A DNA stretch of 64,000 nt, taken from Ephydatia muelleri. Lineage: Eukaryota; Porifera; Demospongiae; Spongillida; Spongillidae. Of this stretch, positions 10,301 to 21,788 are shown piece by piece. Each line of letters starts with the position of its first letter. Position 1 is the first letter of the stretch. The stretch is from assembly GCA_013339895.1 (NCBI GenBank), contig JABACO010000008.1, positions 1,479,796-1,543,795 on the forward strand, in the 5' to 3' direction. Under the pieces are notes generated by a model that was not told where the DNA came from, searched no databases, and was given only the letters and a program-made list of their open reading frames with translations. A program made the position numbers and the translations under genes.

Positions 10301-11333
10301 CATACCACAAGACTACCTTTTTTTTTACATGTAGCAAAATCGCAAGGGGACGCTGTCACACTGTCGGTATGTCCTTAAGATTATACAATATTGATTACAA
10401 ATATTTGACTTCCAAACTAGTTGCACACTTCAAACATGAATTCTATTTTACTGACTGTGTCCCATTGCCCATTGTAAATGTTCTGTTCTTCATGCATCTG
10501 CCAGTGCATGCGTGCAGTAGCAATAAATAAAATGTCAATCCATAATATTAGGGATTGTTTATCAAGCCTGAGTGTTCTGTGCATAAATCGATGGATAACA
10601 TGAGGTAGAAAAAAAGGGGGTTCTTAATTATTAGTTTAGTCTTTTACTGAATGTGGTCCATTATTAACCCAAAATACAATACCGGTAGTGGATGCTAAGT
10701 CACTACATACTAGTACATAATATGTATCTGTTTTTCACATATTTATAGCAAATTGATCAACCACAGTCTGTACAGCCAACATATACCACAACTAGTGGAC
10801 AGGAGACAACTATTCTTAAGTCTACCCAGCATGCAGATACAATGTATCAGCCTTTATCCAAGGAGTTTATGTCTTCTCCATCAACATATGCAGAGATGAA
10901 GGATCTTCAATCTACCCATCCTATACAATCTATGCAACATATACCAAATGCGGATACAATGTATCAGCCATTATCCAAGGAGTTTATGTCTTCTCCATCA
11001 ACATATGCAGAGATGAAGCATCTTCAATCTACCCATCCTATACAATCTATGCAACATGCACCAAATGCAGATACAATGTATCAGCCATTATCCAAGGAGT
11101 TTATGTCTTCTCCATCAACATATGCAGAGATGAAGCATCTTCAATCTACCCAACCTGTACAATCTATGCAACATACACCAAATGCAGATACAATGTACCA
11201 GCCATTATCCAAGGAGTTTATGTCTTCTCCATCAACATATGCAGAGATGAAGCATCTTCAATCTACTCAGCCTGTACAATCTATGCAGCATGCACCAAAT
11301 GCAGATACAATGTATTTGTCATTAACCAATTAG
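4352..11333 (+). CDS. Eph-like receptor without kinase, tandem phosphotyrosine-type tail (8 exons)
   Basis: Exons read as 4352-4585, 4675-5305, 5361-5522, 5873-6178, 7324-7402, 8884-8915, 10335-10366 and 10749-11333. All have GT..AG borders and compatible phases (0,1,1,1,2,1,0), giving 686 codons. Residues 1-25 are a signal peptide (cleavage near ATQA/PGDG). About 45-222 resemble the ephrin-receptor ligand-binding domain, with NNWLITQHI, VVVRVNFSLNGCP, GGLYLAAQDTGTCVSI and LYYVCP. Residues 222-342 are cysteine-rich, including a GCC2/GCC3-like module (CPPGTYKSAQGSSGCLPCP). About 345-440 form one FN3 domain and 449-471 the membrane helix. Two 32-nt exons encode a basic juxtamembrane stretch. 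The tail has four 39-residue repeats with YQPL and YAEM. No tyrosine kinase domain is present, unlike canonical Eph receptors. Family membership is strong; the lack of a kinase is read from the stop in the last exon, and alternative 3' exons cannot be excluded. Confidence 0.82.
5523..5872 (+). other. Intron 3 of the Eph-like receptor
   Basis: GTAAGA donor and CCCAG acceptor. Both bordering junctions are phase 1, as usual for an FN3 exon. Nothing else is recognised inside. Confidence 0.7.
6615..7221. mobile_element. MITE in intron 4 of the Eph-like receptor
   Basis: The ends are an exact 18-bp inverted pair, TTAACTCTTTGAACGCCA at 6615 and its complement ending at 7221, with weaker similarity continuing inward. 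The interior is non-coding and has a G-rich tract at 6870-6918. It lies within the 1145-bp intron between the FN3 and TM exons. Target duplication is unclear. Confidence 0.7.
9394..9635. mobile_element. Palindromic MITE in intron 6 of the Eph-like receptor
   Basis: Two arms of about 105-115 bp are imperfect inverted copies: CAGTTTCCGCGAAAAATTGC at the left, its near-complement at the right, and shared inner blocks such as TTTGAATCGCTAT and CTTCCCAACGGAT. About 60 bases separate them. A full-length hairpin could form. No coding content. Confidence 0.8.
10842..11333 (+). repeat. 117-bp coding tandem repeat in the receptor tail
   Basis: Four copies of a 117-base unit start at 10842, 10959, 11076 and 11193. 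A fifth, divergent copy starts at 11310 and stops after seven codons. Each unit encodes TMYQPLSKEF, MSSPSTYAEM, then K-H/D-LQST and a HPIQSMQH-like stretch. Changes between units are few (for example KDL versus KHL, THPIQ versus TQPVQ), so the array is young or homogenised. YAEM fits the YxxM pattern bound by PI3K p85 SH2 domains; YQPL fits a YxxL pattern. Confidence 0.92.
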
Positions 11334-11381
11334 TTCATGTCTTCTCCAATAACATGTGTAAATGTAAGAGATCAAGTAAGT
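11334..11381 (+). other. Relic of a fifth tail repeat ending in a possible splice donor
   Basis: After the TAG at 11331-11333 the sequence continues the repeat at low similarity: FMSSPIT matches FMSSPST, then CVNVRDQ. A GTAAGT follows at about 11376. This suggests that an ancestral exon once continued past the present stop and was spliced to downstream exons. No kinase exon was recognised further on. Confidence 0.5.
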
Positions 11382-13677
11382 GTTGTTCTTGTGATAAACT
11401 TGATTATGGGCCCTTGATGCTCAGATTTGTACTTGTGTGGATACAAGATATTAGTGTTTGTGTTCAGTGTCTGAATATTTGTACGTTGTGCTGGTCATAG
11501 CATTCATTTTGTCGAGAGTATCTGATCTGTATGGAAGGTCGTTTTAGCAAGATTTTACAAACATGTATGCTCTTGAAGTTAAAATAAACTTTCTGGCAAT
11601 CATTGAATGACGCTCCCACCCACACTGGATAATCTATAACCCTGCCATAAAAAGCACTACCACCACAATATCTGGAAGTAATTAAGTTACTGATGAGCTT
11701 GGTCTTCCTGTTAAACCATGGGAGAAATCAAAATTGATTTCATTTGAATCAGTAACGCATGCCCTGTTGAACCACCGTCAGGTGATAGACCCTTATTTGA
11801 TACATACTCTATTTTGAGGGGGAAATAAAAATTGACGACTATTACAATTCAATTATTTGGACAAACCATTCTATATTTATACGACACAGCTTTTATTTGT
11901 GCCTGCATTCATTGCAGTACAGAACAATTGATCAGAGCTAACTGATAGCTTCATGTATAATTCACTCTGCTGCCAGCACCGGAAATGGATATGCAAAACT
12001 GTGGTTGATTAACAGGTTAATTCAGTTCATGGTCAGCAATTAATTTTATGGGTAATGCATGAAATTGTTACTGCTAACAGCCTTTTCATGTTAATTGAAC
12101 CCTATTGCTCGGACAATAGGCAGAATTGCACAGAAAATGTCCGATATATGTTTAACCATTATATTTACCACCCAATGCATCCTGAATTGCATTAATCAGA
12201 AACAGCCCAACCTAAAATGGTGTACACATTCAGACAAATGATGCGCAGAAAATGTCCAGTCTGTGAATTCCTTTATGACATCATATCATCTTTGTCATAG
12301 TTCATATGATTGTATATTGACTGCAGAATGTGTTTGGACATACTGATAAGCTATGACCTAAAGAATAATGTTTACTTGCATCCAAAGTGCCACTTGCCTC
12401 AGGGTAGAGAATAGTCAGTAGTAATAGCACTCGACTAAAGTGCATTAGCAGCTTTATGTGGTGGGTGATCCCTGCCAGTATTATCTATCACGTCTCTTTT
12501 ATAATTCATTCACGTAAAATGCAAATCTTTTTTTCTACATCCCATTTATTTTGCACGCTTTTTTTTTGAGGTGGAATCTATTTACAATGACAGGTTTGTT
12601 CGTGATGTGCATCAATGCAAATACCATACACTGTAGCTATAGCTAGCTAAGCCTGTTTCGTCACCTGTTTTTACCCTTGCAAACGAAATGTGAACATATA
12701 CTGTTTTGTTATGTAGGTTAGGCTAGCCATAGTATTCACTATTGTATTCAAGTTGATTATTCCACAACATGTACTAAGTTGTCCCATAAAATGACTTAAA
12801 ATGCGAGGCCGGGCTATTCTATAGTGATAGGTTATCTATTATGGTATGACACAGGGAATTGACATCAAAACTACAATACGCATAAGCAGTGAGAGAAGAA
12901 ATGGTGAATAGGTATTTCAACACGTTCAGTTGTGGGCTGGAGGCTGCATGCAGCATCTTGGAAGTAAGGTACTTAATATATGCCTGAGCAATCAGGTCAC
13001 CTCAAAATGCTGTCAAGAGCAAGACACAACACATGAGTGCAAATGTGCCACCAATAAACCATATACATGTATGTGCATGAACTTTTCATACCAACAACAT
13101 GAAACCCGCTGCTCAGATGTATACACACACATGCACATACACACACACACACATACACATGCCCACACAAAGTCTTACTCACATAACAACACAATGCATA
13201 CAAAAACACAAACTCTGGCTTAGCATCTCAGACACCCACCTCCAGACACCCACATCTAGACACCAACATCTAAGTGCACCTCATACTGTAGACCTTCATT
13301 TGTGTGATTTTTGAACTCATCAAATGAGGTATTGGAATAAGTAATTCCAATGCACAAGTTGAAGCTAGTGGTGTAAACTCTCTTTGTTAAATGACAAAAC
13401 TGGTTTAGTGGGGAACCATCTCGTTGCAAAATACTGCAGGACAACTTCTAATTCTGTTGTAGTACAAGAATGATATGTCATGTTCAAACGCATATAAACA
13501 GATTACTTACTATGACCATATTGCCATCTGTGAAACGTTTACATCATGTATATACTTTCACACCACTTCAAGTAATTTGTGAACACGGAGAAGCCTTCCT
13601 CTTCTTTTTATCTCATATTTAATTCTAGCTTCCCTATTAACTGCCAAATTGAGCAGGGATGTATGCTTCATATGGGA
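11382..13677. other. Non-coding stretch; CA repeat at about 13115-13175
   Basis: No gene or element was recognised on either strand. I looked for kinase motifs (HRD, DFG) that might belong to the receptor and saw none. A short CA-rich tract is present near 13115-13175. Confidence 0.5.
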
Positions 13678-14030
13678 CTGTTTACGGCAAAAAGAAATCT
13701 AGTGCATATATTATAACATTTCATGCACAATAGAGAAGAAACAATTGTGTCGAAATGTATGGTAATTAAGAATTCAGTGCTTTACAATTCCATGATAGAT
13801 GCTCCAATTCTCAGTGCACAAGAAGCAGTGTGTACAGGACATTTCAGACTTCTAGAATATAAAACAAATTTTGAAATCTTGAAAACACATGTGTTAGGAC
13901 ACTTTTCGTGAAAACTGCATGTAATATACTCATCACATTGTTTTTGCCTCTTCAACAATTGTTACTTCTCTATTTTGCGTACTGGAAATTTTATAATGTA
14001 TGCACTAGATTTCTTATTGCCGTAAACAGC
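13678..14030. mobile_element. MITE with about 40-bp inverted ends
   Basis: CTGTTTACGGCAAAAAGAAA at 13678 and its near-complement ending at 14030 form the ends; similarity runs about 40 bases (ATCTAGTGCATA... inward). The interior segment around 13840-13910 (GGACATTTCAGACTTCTAGA) resembles sequence at 61465-61530 and the arm segment at 1222, so a family of related elements is present. No coding content. Confidence 0.75.
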
Positions 14031-16190
14031 TGGTTTGTAAGTTTAACCAACTTGTATTAGAACAGAGCTATTTATATACATAATTTGTGCACAGTTTTGT
14101 TAAGCAGTTAAACAGCATACATTATTCACTCAGTTTCCTGTATAAAGGACACTTGTCATTTATACATCTATAACACACAAAACACAAATGCAGTGCACAC
14201 AATTTTATTAGTCAAAGCTTGAAAATGATTTACATTGATCAGTAATATGAGATAAATTGGCAATTAATGCAATTGATGTTAATCATGATCAAACTATATA
14301 TTTTAGTACAAATATAAAAATTCTGTGTTTATATTGCAAAATAAAACTATAGTAACCTTCTACATGAAATGTCTGCTATGCCAGCCATACCCTATTACCA
14401 ATATTGATAGATATTAATGAATTCACACAATCATGAGGTATGTCAAGTGAAACACACTTTGTCTCTTATACAGGACAAAACATGGAGTGAATAGGGTTCA
14501 ACCATTCTGTTTTCTTGCACGTTTTATAAGCCTGCCTCTATGGAGTGGTTGCACATAAACTTTTGCACTTCCTATAACATTTCTAGTATACTATGTGCTG
14601 TATCCTCCAGGAGGGCACTCACTTAGTAGAGGCTCATTTCACCCCTTTTCCATGACTAAGAGACCATAGCCACCTACGTTCTCAAGACTGGATCATTTAA
14701 ATTAATGATCAAGGTGAATCGTTTTTTTCCAAGGCCAGATATGAAAGGTTTGTTTTTCCACAACAGATGGAACTTCCCTGCATTGGATGTCATGGAGACA
14801 GACAAATGTATGTGTCCATGCTTTGTTTGTTATTTATCTTGATGAGAGGATGCTGGTGTGAATGTACCATGAATGCTGCTTACCTCAGAATTGGATGTCA
14901 AATGACTGTTATGAAGGTTTTACTGCACTTTTTGATCAGCTAATGACAGGGTCCAAGGTAGTGTCTGAAATGTTACTTTTTTCATGTACACAGCAATACC
15001 TTTGGAATTGGATACCTACATGTATATAGGTGCTGTCCAAGTATTGCCAACTTTTTGCGACAACTGTGCATAAAAAAGCTCAAAGGTTTTATCTAATTAT
15101 TAAGATAATTTGCCACATTATGTATTTATTATATACAGCCTGTATGCGAAACTACTGATTGGTCAGTAATATCTTGTAGTGTAGAAGAGCATCAAGAAAT
15201 AAGTATTATGGAATTGATGAAAATTTGGATTGACTCTTTCTTGAATGAAATGGAAGGTCCCCATGTGTAATAAATTCAATTTGTCCGAAGCATTGTTTGT
15301 TACATTTCTATCTTGCCAGGGAGTGTGAAAAGTGTAATCAGCATCTAGACATTCATAGTCGGGAAGTTTCATTTCCTAGCCATATGATTCATTGTGATAG
15401 AGTTTCACTATCTAGAACACCTCAGAAGTTGAATTGTAGAGTTCTTTTGCCGTGGTAATGTCTTATCAATTTTATGTACACAACGTAAACCACATTTGTG
15501 CATACATTTTAGAGCATGTGTCACACTTACATGCCACAAACAAGCCAAAATATTAACTTTCTGCACTAGTGGTAAGTATCTAGCGTTTTGTATAGTAGTA
15601 GTCATGTGCGTTGTACTACTAAAAAAAACTGCAGATTCATCATGGCACACATACAGGAAAAATGCCACTGTAAATATTATTTAAAATCAAATAGTACCTT
15701 ACACTGCATTATAATTTCCTTCACGCAGATAGACACATGCCTTGTTAGGAGCAGAGATCAATGGATCAGATACAGTGACACACAAGTCAGCATCATCACA
15801 TCATTTGATTACATATGTTCACAAGAAGTGCAGGTTGTACTGGGTGGTTTGTTCATACATTCATTCATATTACATTTGTGGCAGGAAAATATTTGTCTTG
15901 CATTGTATACATCACCAATGGCAGTGGTCAGTTAGCGGTCATTTACATATTGGTTACTTATATTTTACATTTATAAAGGCACTTCTAGATGAATGTACTG
16001 CTGATTTGACGACTCCTAACTCAACTAATTCAAACCTAGTAGGTGTAATGTTCAGAGCACATTGCTGCTATGTACCAAAAGGATGCCTTTTACAACATAG
16101 CGATATCCAGGGCTACCTGAACATTTAGAAGCTGAGGTATTGTTTCAATATGCTTCTGCAGTAATGGAAAGCAAGCTAGAATTCATCTAT
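14031..16190. other. Stretch without a recognised gene
   Basis: Only short open frames without recognisable domains. The last few hundred bases may hold upstream exons of the Ulp1-like gene that follows, but I cannot define them. Confidence 0.45.
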
Positions 16191-16200
16191 TCAACTTAAG

Positions 16201-17671
16201 CTCAAGGTTCCTATGTCTAGTTCAACATTCCAGCTTGAGAAACAGGACCTGATGAATGTAGCATCTGGAGGATGGATCGACTCCAAGGTCAATTCATTAA
16301 TACCATCTTTTGACGTTACGAAGCAACGAACTTACAATTACAGATAATTGCCTCATATTTTGAGCTTATGCAAAGAAGTAATATGCAGAAAGTACCTTAA
16401 CAGGGCTGTATGGAGTATTATAGTGATATGTTTCAGCACGGAATAATGACAAAGTGGTTTGACCCTACATTTATACCTCTGCTAAAAGCAAAGGGATATT
16501 CAGCTGTGAAACAGTACTGTAAGGTAAGAGGTTTTACTAATATGAGCTGAATATACAGTGCACAATATAGGGGAAAGATTTGCTGAAAAATGAAGTCTTG
16601 CTGTTTCCTGTACACAAGCCAACAGCAATGGAGCCTATTGGTAAGTACATTTACGCATTGTAAAAAGTCTTCATTGTAATAATCCTTATAGGTTGTGCAC
16701 ATTCAGAGGCATGTATTGATTCATTGCATCAAAGTAACATTGATGCTGTGAATTGGATTTGGTAAGTTATCCATATATTTTGTTCACACTACAGTATGCA
16801 GGTGTGCACGTTATGCAGGTTATATATCAGTAATGAGCTACGACATCAATCAGACTTTGAGGATTTAATGCACCATTGGACATACCAAGATTAAGTGGTC
16901 TGCTTTGATTCAAAATGTGACATATGCTTGTTTGATATAGCTACTTTTCAGGGGAGTAATTCCTCAATGCAAAGAAACCCAACAGATTGTGGCGTATTTG
17001 TGTGCTTTGTGAGTTGTTCATAATTCTGACTAGCTTGACTTATTTATTTAGTGTTCTACTTTATACATGTAGGCAGCACGACTTATTGTTGACATAAATC
17101 ACAGTGTGTAAATTCTATACATTTCCAAATTGTCGTAGCTCTCAGCGGCGGATCCAGGATTTCTGGAAGGGGGGGTCTAATTACTATATTCACAAGCGGG
17201 GGTGGGTACTGGAGGGGGCGTGCCCCTCCCATAACAGCTAGGGGGTCTGGGGGAGCGCTGTAAGCTCCCCCAGTGGGGGCTGGGGCGAAGCCCCAGCCGC
17301 TTTTTCACTTTTGCGTTCATTTAGCATGAAAATAAGCATACTTTGAAAGTTTATTCAATATTGGATAGCTAATATTCGAATTGATTAATATAAGCGTGTA
17401 GAAGCCTGCGTGAGTCAACGCGGTCGTGGATAAGGATAGCGAATAGAAAACTCTACGCAAAGCCATTGTGACCGTATTCTGGTCTAAACGACACACACGT
17501 TTTACCTTTAATAGTATTATATACCTACTTGATTTAGCTCTACCTGTTTTCTGAGATAAACTATCTTCTTTTGATCGCTTAAATTACTTCTTGCTCGCGC
17601 CATTCCATCGCGCAGCAGTAATACTAATTAAACACGCTTGGAGGGCCTTTGCTTTAGACCCCCCCCCCCAC

Positions 17672-17706
<35 letters not shown>

Positions 17707-17970
17707 ACATTTTGGGTCGAATGCTAACTCGCTAATCAGTTCACTCGCGTTCACTAAACGCTTCGTTTTTCAACTCGTCAATCATGTAATTAATTATTCA
17801 TAAGTTAATTTATTCATAACTGGTCAGGCCGAGGGGGGGGTCTTTAGACCCCTTAGACCCCCCCCTGGATCCGCCACTGGGCCTCTACTGATGGACACAT
17901 TTCACCTTGAGAGAAAGAAAGCAATAAAACACTTCCTTAATCGCACACTACCATCTGTTTCCTGTTTACA
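16201..17970 (+). pseudogene. Ulp1/SENP-like (C48) cysteine peptidase gene or pseudogene, multi-exon
   Basis: Several GT..AG exons together resemble the Ulp1 peptidase core. 16201-16347 encodes KQDLMNVASGGWIDSKVNSL (family pattern: DL..L..G.WL.D.VIN). 16437-16523 (phase 0) encodes a segment ending KAKGYSAVKQYCK. 16571-16640 encodes GKDLLKNEVLLFPVHKPT. 16692-16761 carries an IDSLHQSN segment, like the catalytic-Asp DSL motif. Near 16820 comes YISNELRHQ, and 16952-17008 has MQRNPTDCGVFVC, the Q-x-N-x-x-D-C-G active-site block. The expected His-Trp pair after PVH was not found, and stops follow some blocks. A hAT MITE (17143-17879) separates the last segment (17890-17970, DTFHLERKKAIKHFLNRTLP). 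It could be a host SUMO-protease relative or a transposon-borne C48 gene. Confidence 0.55.
17143..17879. mobile_element. Non-autonomous hAT element (MITE)
   Basis: It starts CAGCGGCGGATCCAGG and ends CCTGGATCCGCCACTG, hAT-type inverted ends, with G and C runs just inside. The interior has no transposase but includes a CA microsatellite (about 17671-17708) and a self-complementary GC-rich block at 17230-17300. It sits in the Ulp1-like gene. A 5-of-8 similar pair of flanking bases may be a worn target duplication. Confidence 0.8.
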
Positions 17971-18369
17971 ATAATGTATGGTGTTAGTAAATAACCATGT
18001 TGGTTGGCTGGCTGGACCAGCTTGCTCAAGTACATTTAATTATATTGTTATTTTAGACAGCAAGTATAATCAATACATACAACATGCAAACACGTAGAAA
18101 AACAGCAAGTATAATACTTCACAAATTTCGTTACTCCAATTGTGCTAATTCTGTGTAGCCTGCCAGGCTGACCGCTAATCATCAAACCATTGAAAATTGC
18201 AGTACATGATACGCTCAGCGGAGACGTCATATGACTTATGAATACACTCAGCCGCTTGAGCAAAAGTTAGCGCCTCAAGTGTTAAACGAATTACGAATGA
18301 TAGGCTGTGGAATCTTAGGCTAACTTCAGCGCGGTCTTTAAGTATTAGGGGACTTTAGGTATCAATTAT

Positions 18370-18570
18370 CAAGGATTGCCAAATACCTTTGTCCTATGCT
18401 ACGAACTGCTAACAAATTCATCTGCGATGTTCTCTAGCTTGATGGTTCAGTGAGAGCTTTGTGAACGTGTAACACCATTAGGTGATTTAATCTCACCTGG
18501 TTCATCTTTAATCCTACGGAGCGCGCTAAATGTACGTTCGGAAGTTGCATTTGTAGCAGTCATCACTAGT
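18370..18570 (-). pseudogene. C-terminal fragment of a hAT transposase
   Basis: On the minus strand the sequence encodes VMTATNATSERTFSALRRIK, matching the hAT dimerisation motif (S..SER.FS.LRRIK). In another frame it goes on to ENIADEFVSSS, a common end of these proteins. Only about 60 residues remain, in at least two frames. It abuts the fossil retroelement to its right. Confidence 0.65.
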
Positions 18571-18649
18571 AATTAGCTTCATTACTGTACAAACTTCAGA
18601 CAGAAGTTGTTTTTGAGGAAGAAACCGGATTTCAAGGTCTCCTTCCGTT

Positions 18650-20410
18650 TTTCTCATTCTTCCTTAAAGGTTTGGACCGCACGTTCAGCCAGCCTATTGC
18701 TAGATGGGTGATAAGGGGCACACCGTATGTGCCTGATGCCATTATGCTTCATGAAGCATCCAAATTCTGTAGAAGAAAAAGCTGTGCCATTGTCAGACAC
18801 CACAATTTCAGGCAATCCATGGGTAGCAAACAGGTGTCTCAACTCTCTGATTGTCTGCTGTGAATGTCGAGACCACAGGAACCACTTCAAGCCACTTGGA
18901 GTAAGCATCGACCACAATCAAAAAGATTTTACCCAGAAAGGGGCCAGCATGATCAATGTGGAGGCGTGACCATGGCTTAGAAGGCCATTTCCCATGGGTG
19001 CAATGGAGCCTTGGGTGGAGACTTCCTGTTTGTTTGACATGCTTCACACTTGTTCACGTTTGACTCCAACTCTGAGTCCATCCCTGGCCACCAAACCACT
19101 CCTCTGGCCAGGGCCTTCATTCTTGTGATGCCAGGATGCCCTTCATGTAACAACTGTGCACGTCCTGCAGGCACCACCCTACTGCCCCACAGCACACAGC
19201 CATCCTGCACACTGAGCTCCATAGCCCTTTGCTGGTATGTTCTTAGCTCACCACAAAGGTTGGTGTTTCCTGGCCAACCACCAAGGACCAATGCTTTAAC
19301 CCGAGCCAATATGGGATCCCTAGCTGTCCAGGCTCTGATAGAGGTTACAGTCACAGGGCAGTCCTCATCTGAGAGTGCCCCAAGTGTCAACACCATCTCT
19401 CCAGGCAAGAAGACCTCTTTTGGGGCTTCTTCTATAGGAAGTCTACTAAGGCCATCAGCATTGCTCTGTTCCCTTGCTGATCTGTACACAATACGGTAGT
19501 TGTAGGCACTCAATATCAATGCCCACCTCTGGATTCTGGCTGATGCCATGGCAGGAACAGGTCGAGACTCAGAGAACAGATATTGGAGAGGTTTGTGATA
19601 CAATGAAGTACCTGCCCAACAAATACTGGTGGAATCTTTTTACTCCATAGATAATTGCCAGGGTCTCTTTCTCTATTTGGGAATATTTCTTTTCTGCTGG
19701 GGCCAATGAGCGGGAAGCAAATGCAATTGGCCTCTCCGAACCATCCTCAAACAGGTGAGCCAACACTGCTCCTAATCCATAGGGCGATGCATCACATGAT
19801 AGCACTAGTCTTTTGTCTGGATCAAAATGAGTCAAGATACATGTTGACGTAAGTTGTGACTTAGCTTTTGCAAAGGCCCTTTCCTGCTGTTGTCCCCAGT
19901 GCCATGGTTCATGCTTCCGAAGCAGCTGGTGGAGAGGGGCTAGAGTGTCAGCCAACTTGTGGAGGAACTTTCCATAGTAGTTAACGAGCCCTAGGAATGA
20001 ACGTAACTGAGGAATGTTCTGAGGTACAGGGGCATCCAATACAGCACACTTCTTGTCCTCAGCTGGGGAAATTCCCTCTGCTGAAATGTGATGACCTAAG
20101 TACTGGATAGAAGGTAACATAAAGAGTCATGTAGACCTCTTTAACCTTATCCCAGCATTTTCCAACTTAGCCATAACCATCTCTAGTAACTGCTTGTGCT
20201 CTGCCACCGATGATCCTGCCACCAGGATATCATATCCAGATACACCAACACATCTGGAATGCCTTGCAGGATGTTTTCCATTGTGTGTTGAAATATGGCA
20301 GGAGCTGAAGCCACACCAAAAGGCAATCTGTTATATTTGAACAAGCCATTGTGTGTAGAGATTGTAACATATTTCTTTGATTCTTGTTCCAGTTCTACCT
20401 GCAAATAAGC
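18650..20410 (-). mobile_element. Fossil Ty3/gypsy retrotransposon, partial pol region
   Basis: Read on the minus strand, recognisable parts follow in the usual order: part of the reverse transcriptase (about 20180-20404), RNase H with its N-terminal connection (about 19570-20120), an H2C2 zinc-binding region (about 18980-19300) and the integrase core (about 18655-19050). The order RT, RNase H, integrase places it in Ty3/gypsy. No LTRs, gag or protease were seen, so it is an incomplete copy. It is broken at several points and looks moderately old. Confidence 0.85.
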
Positions 20411-20796
20411 ATTGGCAATTCACAGGGGAAAATGTTTGCTTTGCTACCCTGAAGATCTAAAGTAGTTCCATTTTATCTGATGTAAATGTTGTTGTAAACT
20501 GATGTAATCTGTGATTTGCTAATGATTCCAAAATGGTGTTTTACATGGCATGTATTTTTTACATTGGTAGTAAAATTTGCGCTACTTTTGCATTGCTTTA
20601 CTACTGTAGCAATTCAGAATTGCAATGGTTTTAGTGACTCACATGCATGTGAAAATACCACAAAAATTCTTACTAATGCCCTGATTTTAGCTGTTATTAA
20701 TTCCTCATTGGTCTGGGAACGAGAAAGCGCAGCTATTAATTAACTAGGAATAAACTTGATAAAGAGTGGACTTTATTAATTAAAAATTCAAAACAA

Positions 20797-21200
20797 TTAC
20801 ATCCTCTTTACACAATCCAGCTGCTTTTTAAATAATTTCTCTTCAACGAGTCTGTTTCCAAAATGAATTAGAAGTTCCCTAAGTGTGCAGTTCTTTTTTG
20901 GTCTAGGAATTCCAAGCCCGTCAATCTGAGCAACGATCCCTGTAATGCACACCCGTGCACTGCGCTGTGACTGCCACCACTGTGATGCAACAAGTACAGC
21001 ATCGTCATCGTCCATTGTATTACTGGTAGTAAGCTACAAGAAAGTCAGGTTATGGGAATGTGTTAATTTGAACAGTAACGTACCATTTCTTGCTGATTAA
21101 GAAACTCTCTATTCCGTTGAATTTTTCGGACCCTAGCCAATTCATACTCAGTTCTGTTTTCATGTTCTTCATCACTGGTCGACTTAGACAACCAGGGACA
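20797..21200 (-). CDS. Unrecognised two-exon fragment
   Basis: On the minus strand, about 21085-21200 encodes an acidic/basic stretch with EYELARVRKIQRNREFLNQQ. A GT-starting intron ends in CTTTCTTGTAG at about 21034, and the reading continues through MDDDDAVLVASQWW to a stop near 20797. I do not recognise a family. An acidic MDDDD start is also seen in some transposon-encoded proteins, so this may be element debris. No further exons could be fixed. Confidence 0.3.
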
Positions 21201-21788
21201 AGGTTAGTGGTCACTTTGCATTTGATATCTTGTGTGCATCAATACTGACTGATAGGTATGCCTTTCTACCCACCCCAAATGTTCCTTCAACTTTGTCAGA
21301 CTGATCACCATGTTTGTCATCACAGCATGCATGAAAAAAATACTGTACCTCTAGTGATTGTTCCCCTGGTTGAGAGTTGATGCTTCTGTGTGCAGTAACC
21401 GTCATCGGTGGACGTGATGGGGTCTTTTTGTGGTAACAGGTTGGCTTGGAGTAGAAGCTCTGGAATATCAGATACAGGAATCACAATCGTACGCGCGCGC
21501 GAAAGCGTATATCCACAAGCAACCCACGCGCGATAGCGTAGGGTAGATTAAGGTAATTTCGCCAGGGGGGACCCTTAACTTCAAACGCGGCGCTAGGCCT
21601 TACCTGACGTTTCTATATCGCAGCAAAATATGGAAATATTAGTACATGGAGTGTTTACGGCCCACAATTGAATTTCTATTAATTATTTCAGTTCTTGGTA
21701 TTTTGGATTAAAATGTATGATACGTTTGTATACACAGTTACATAGAATTAAAATTAATAAAATTCATAATACATAATTAGGTACGGTT

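Noticed and set aside
10282-10530. 82-codon open frame overlapping the 32-nt exon
   Set aside because: The splice-consistent reading uses another frame, and this frame has no domain or relation to the receptor.
11382-13677. Possible kinase exons of the receptor downstream of the stop
   Set aside because: No glycine-rich loop, HRD or DFG motif could be found in any frame of this stretch.
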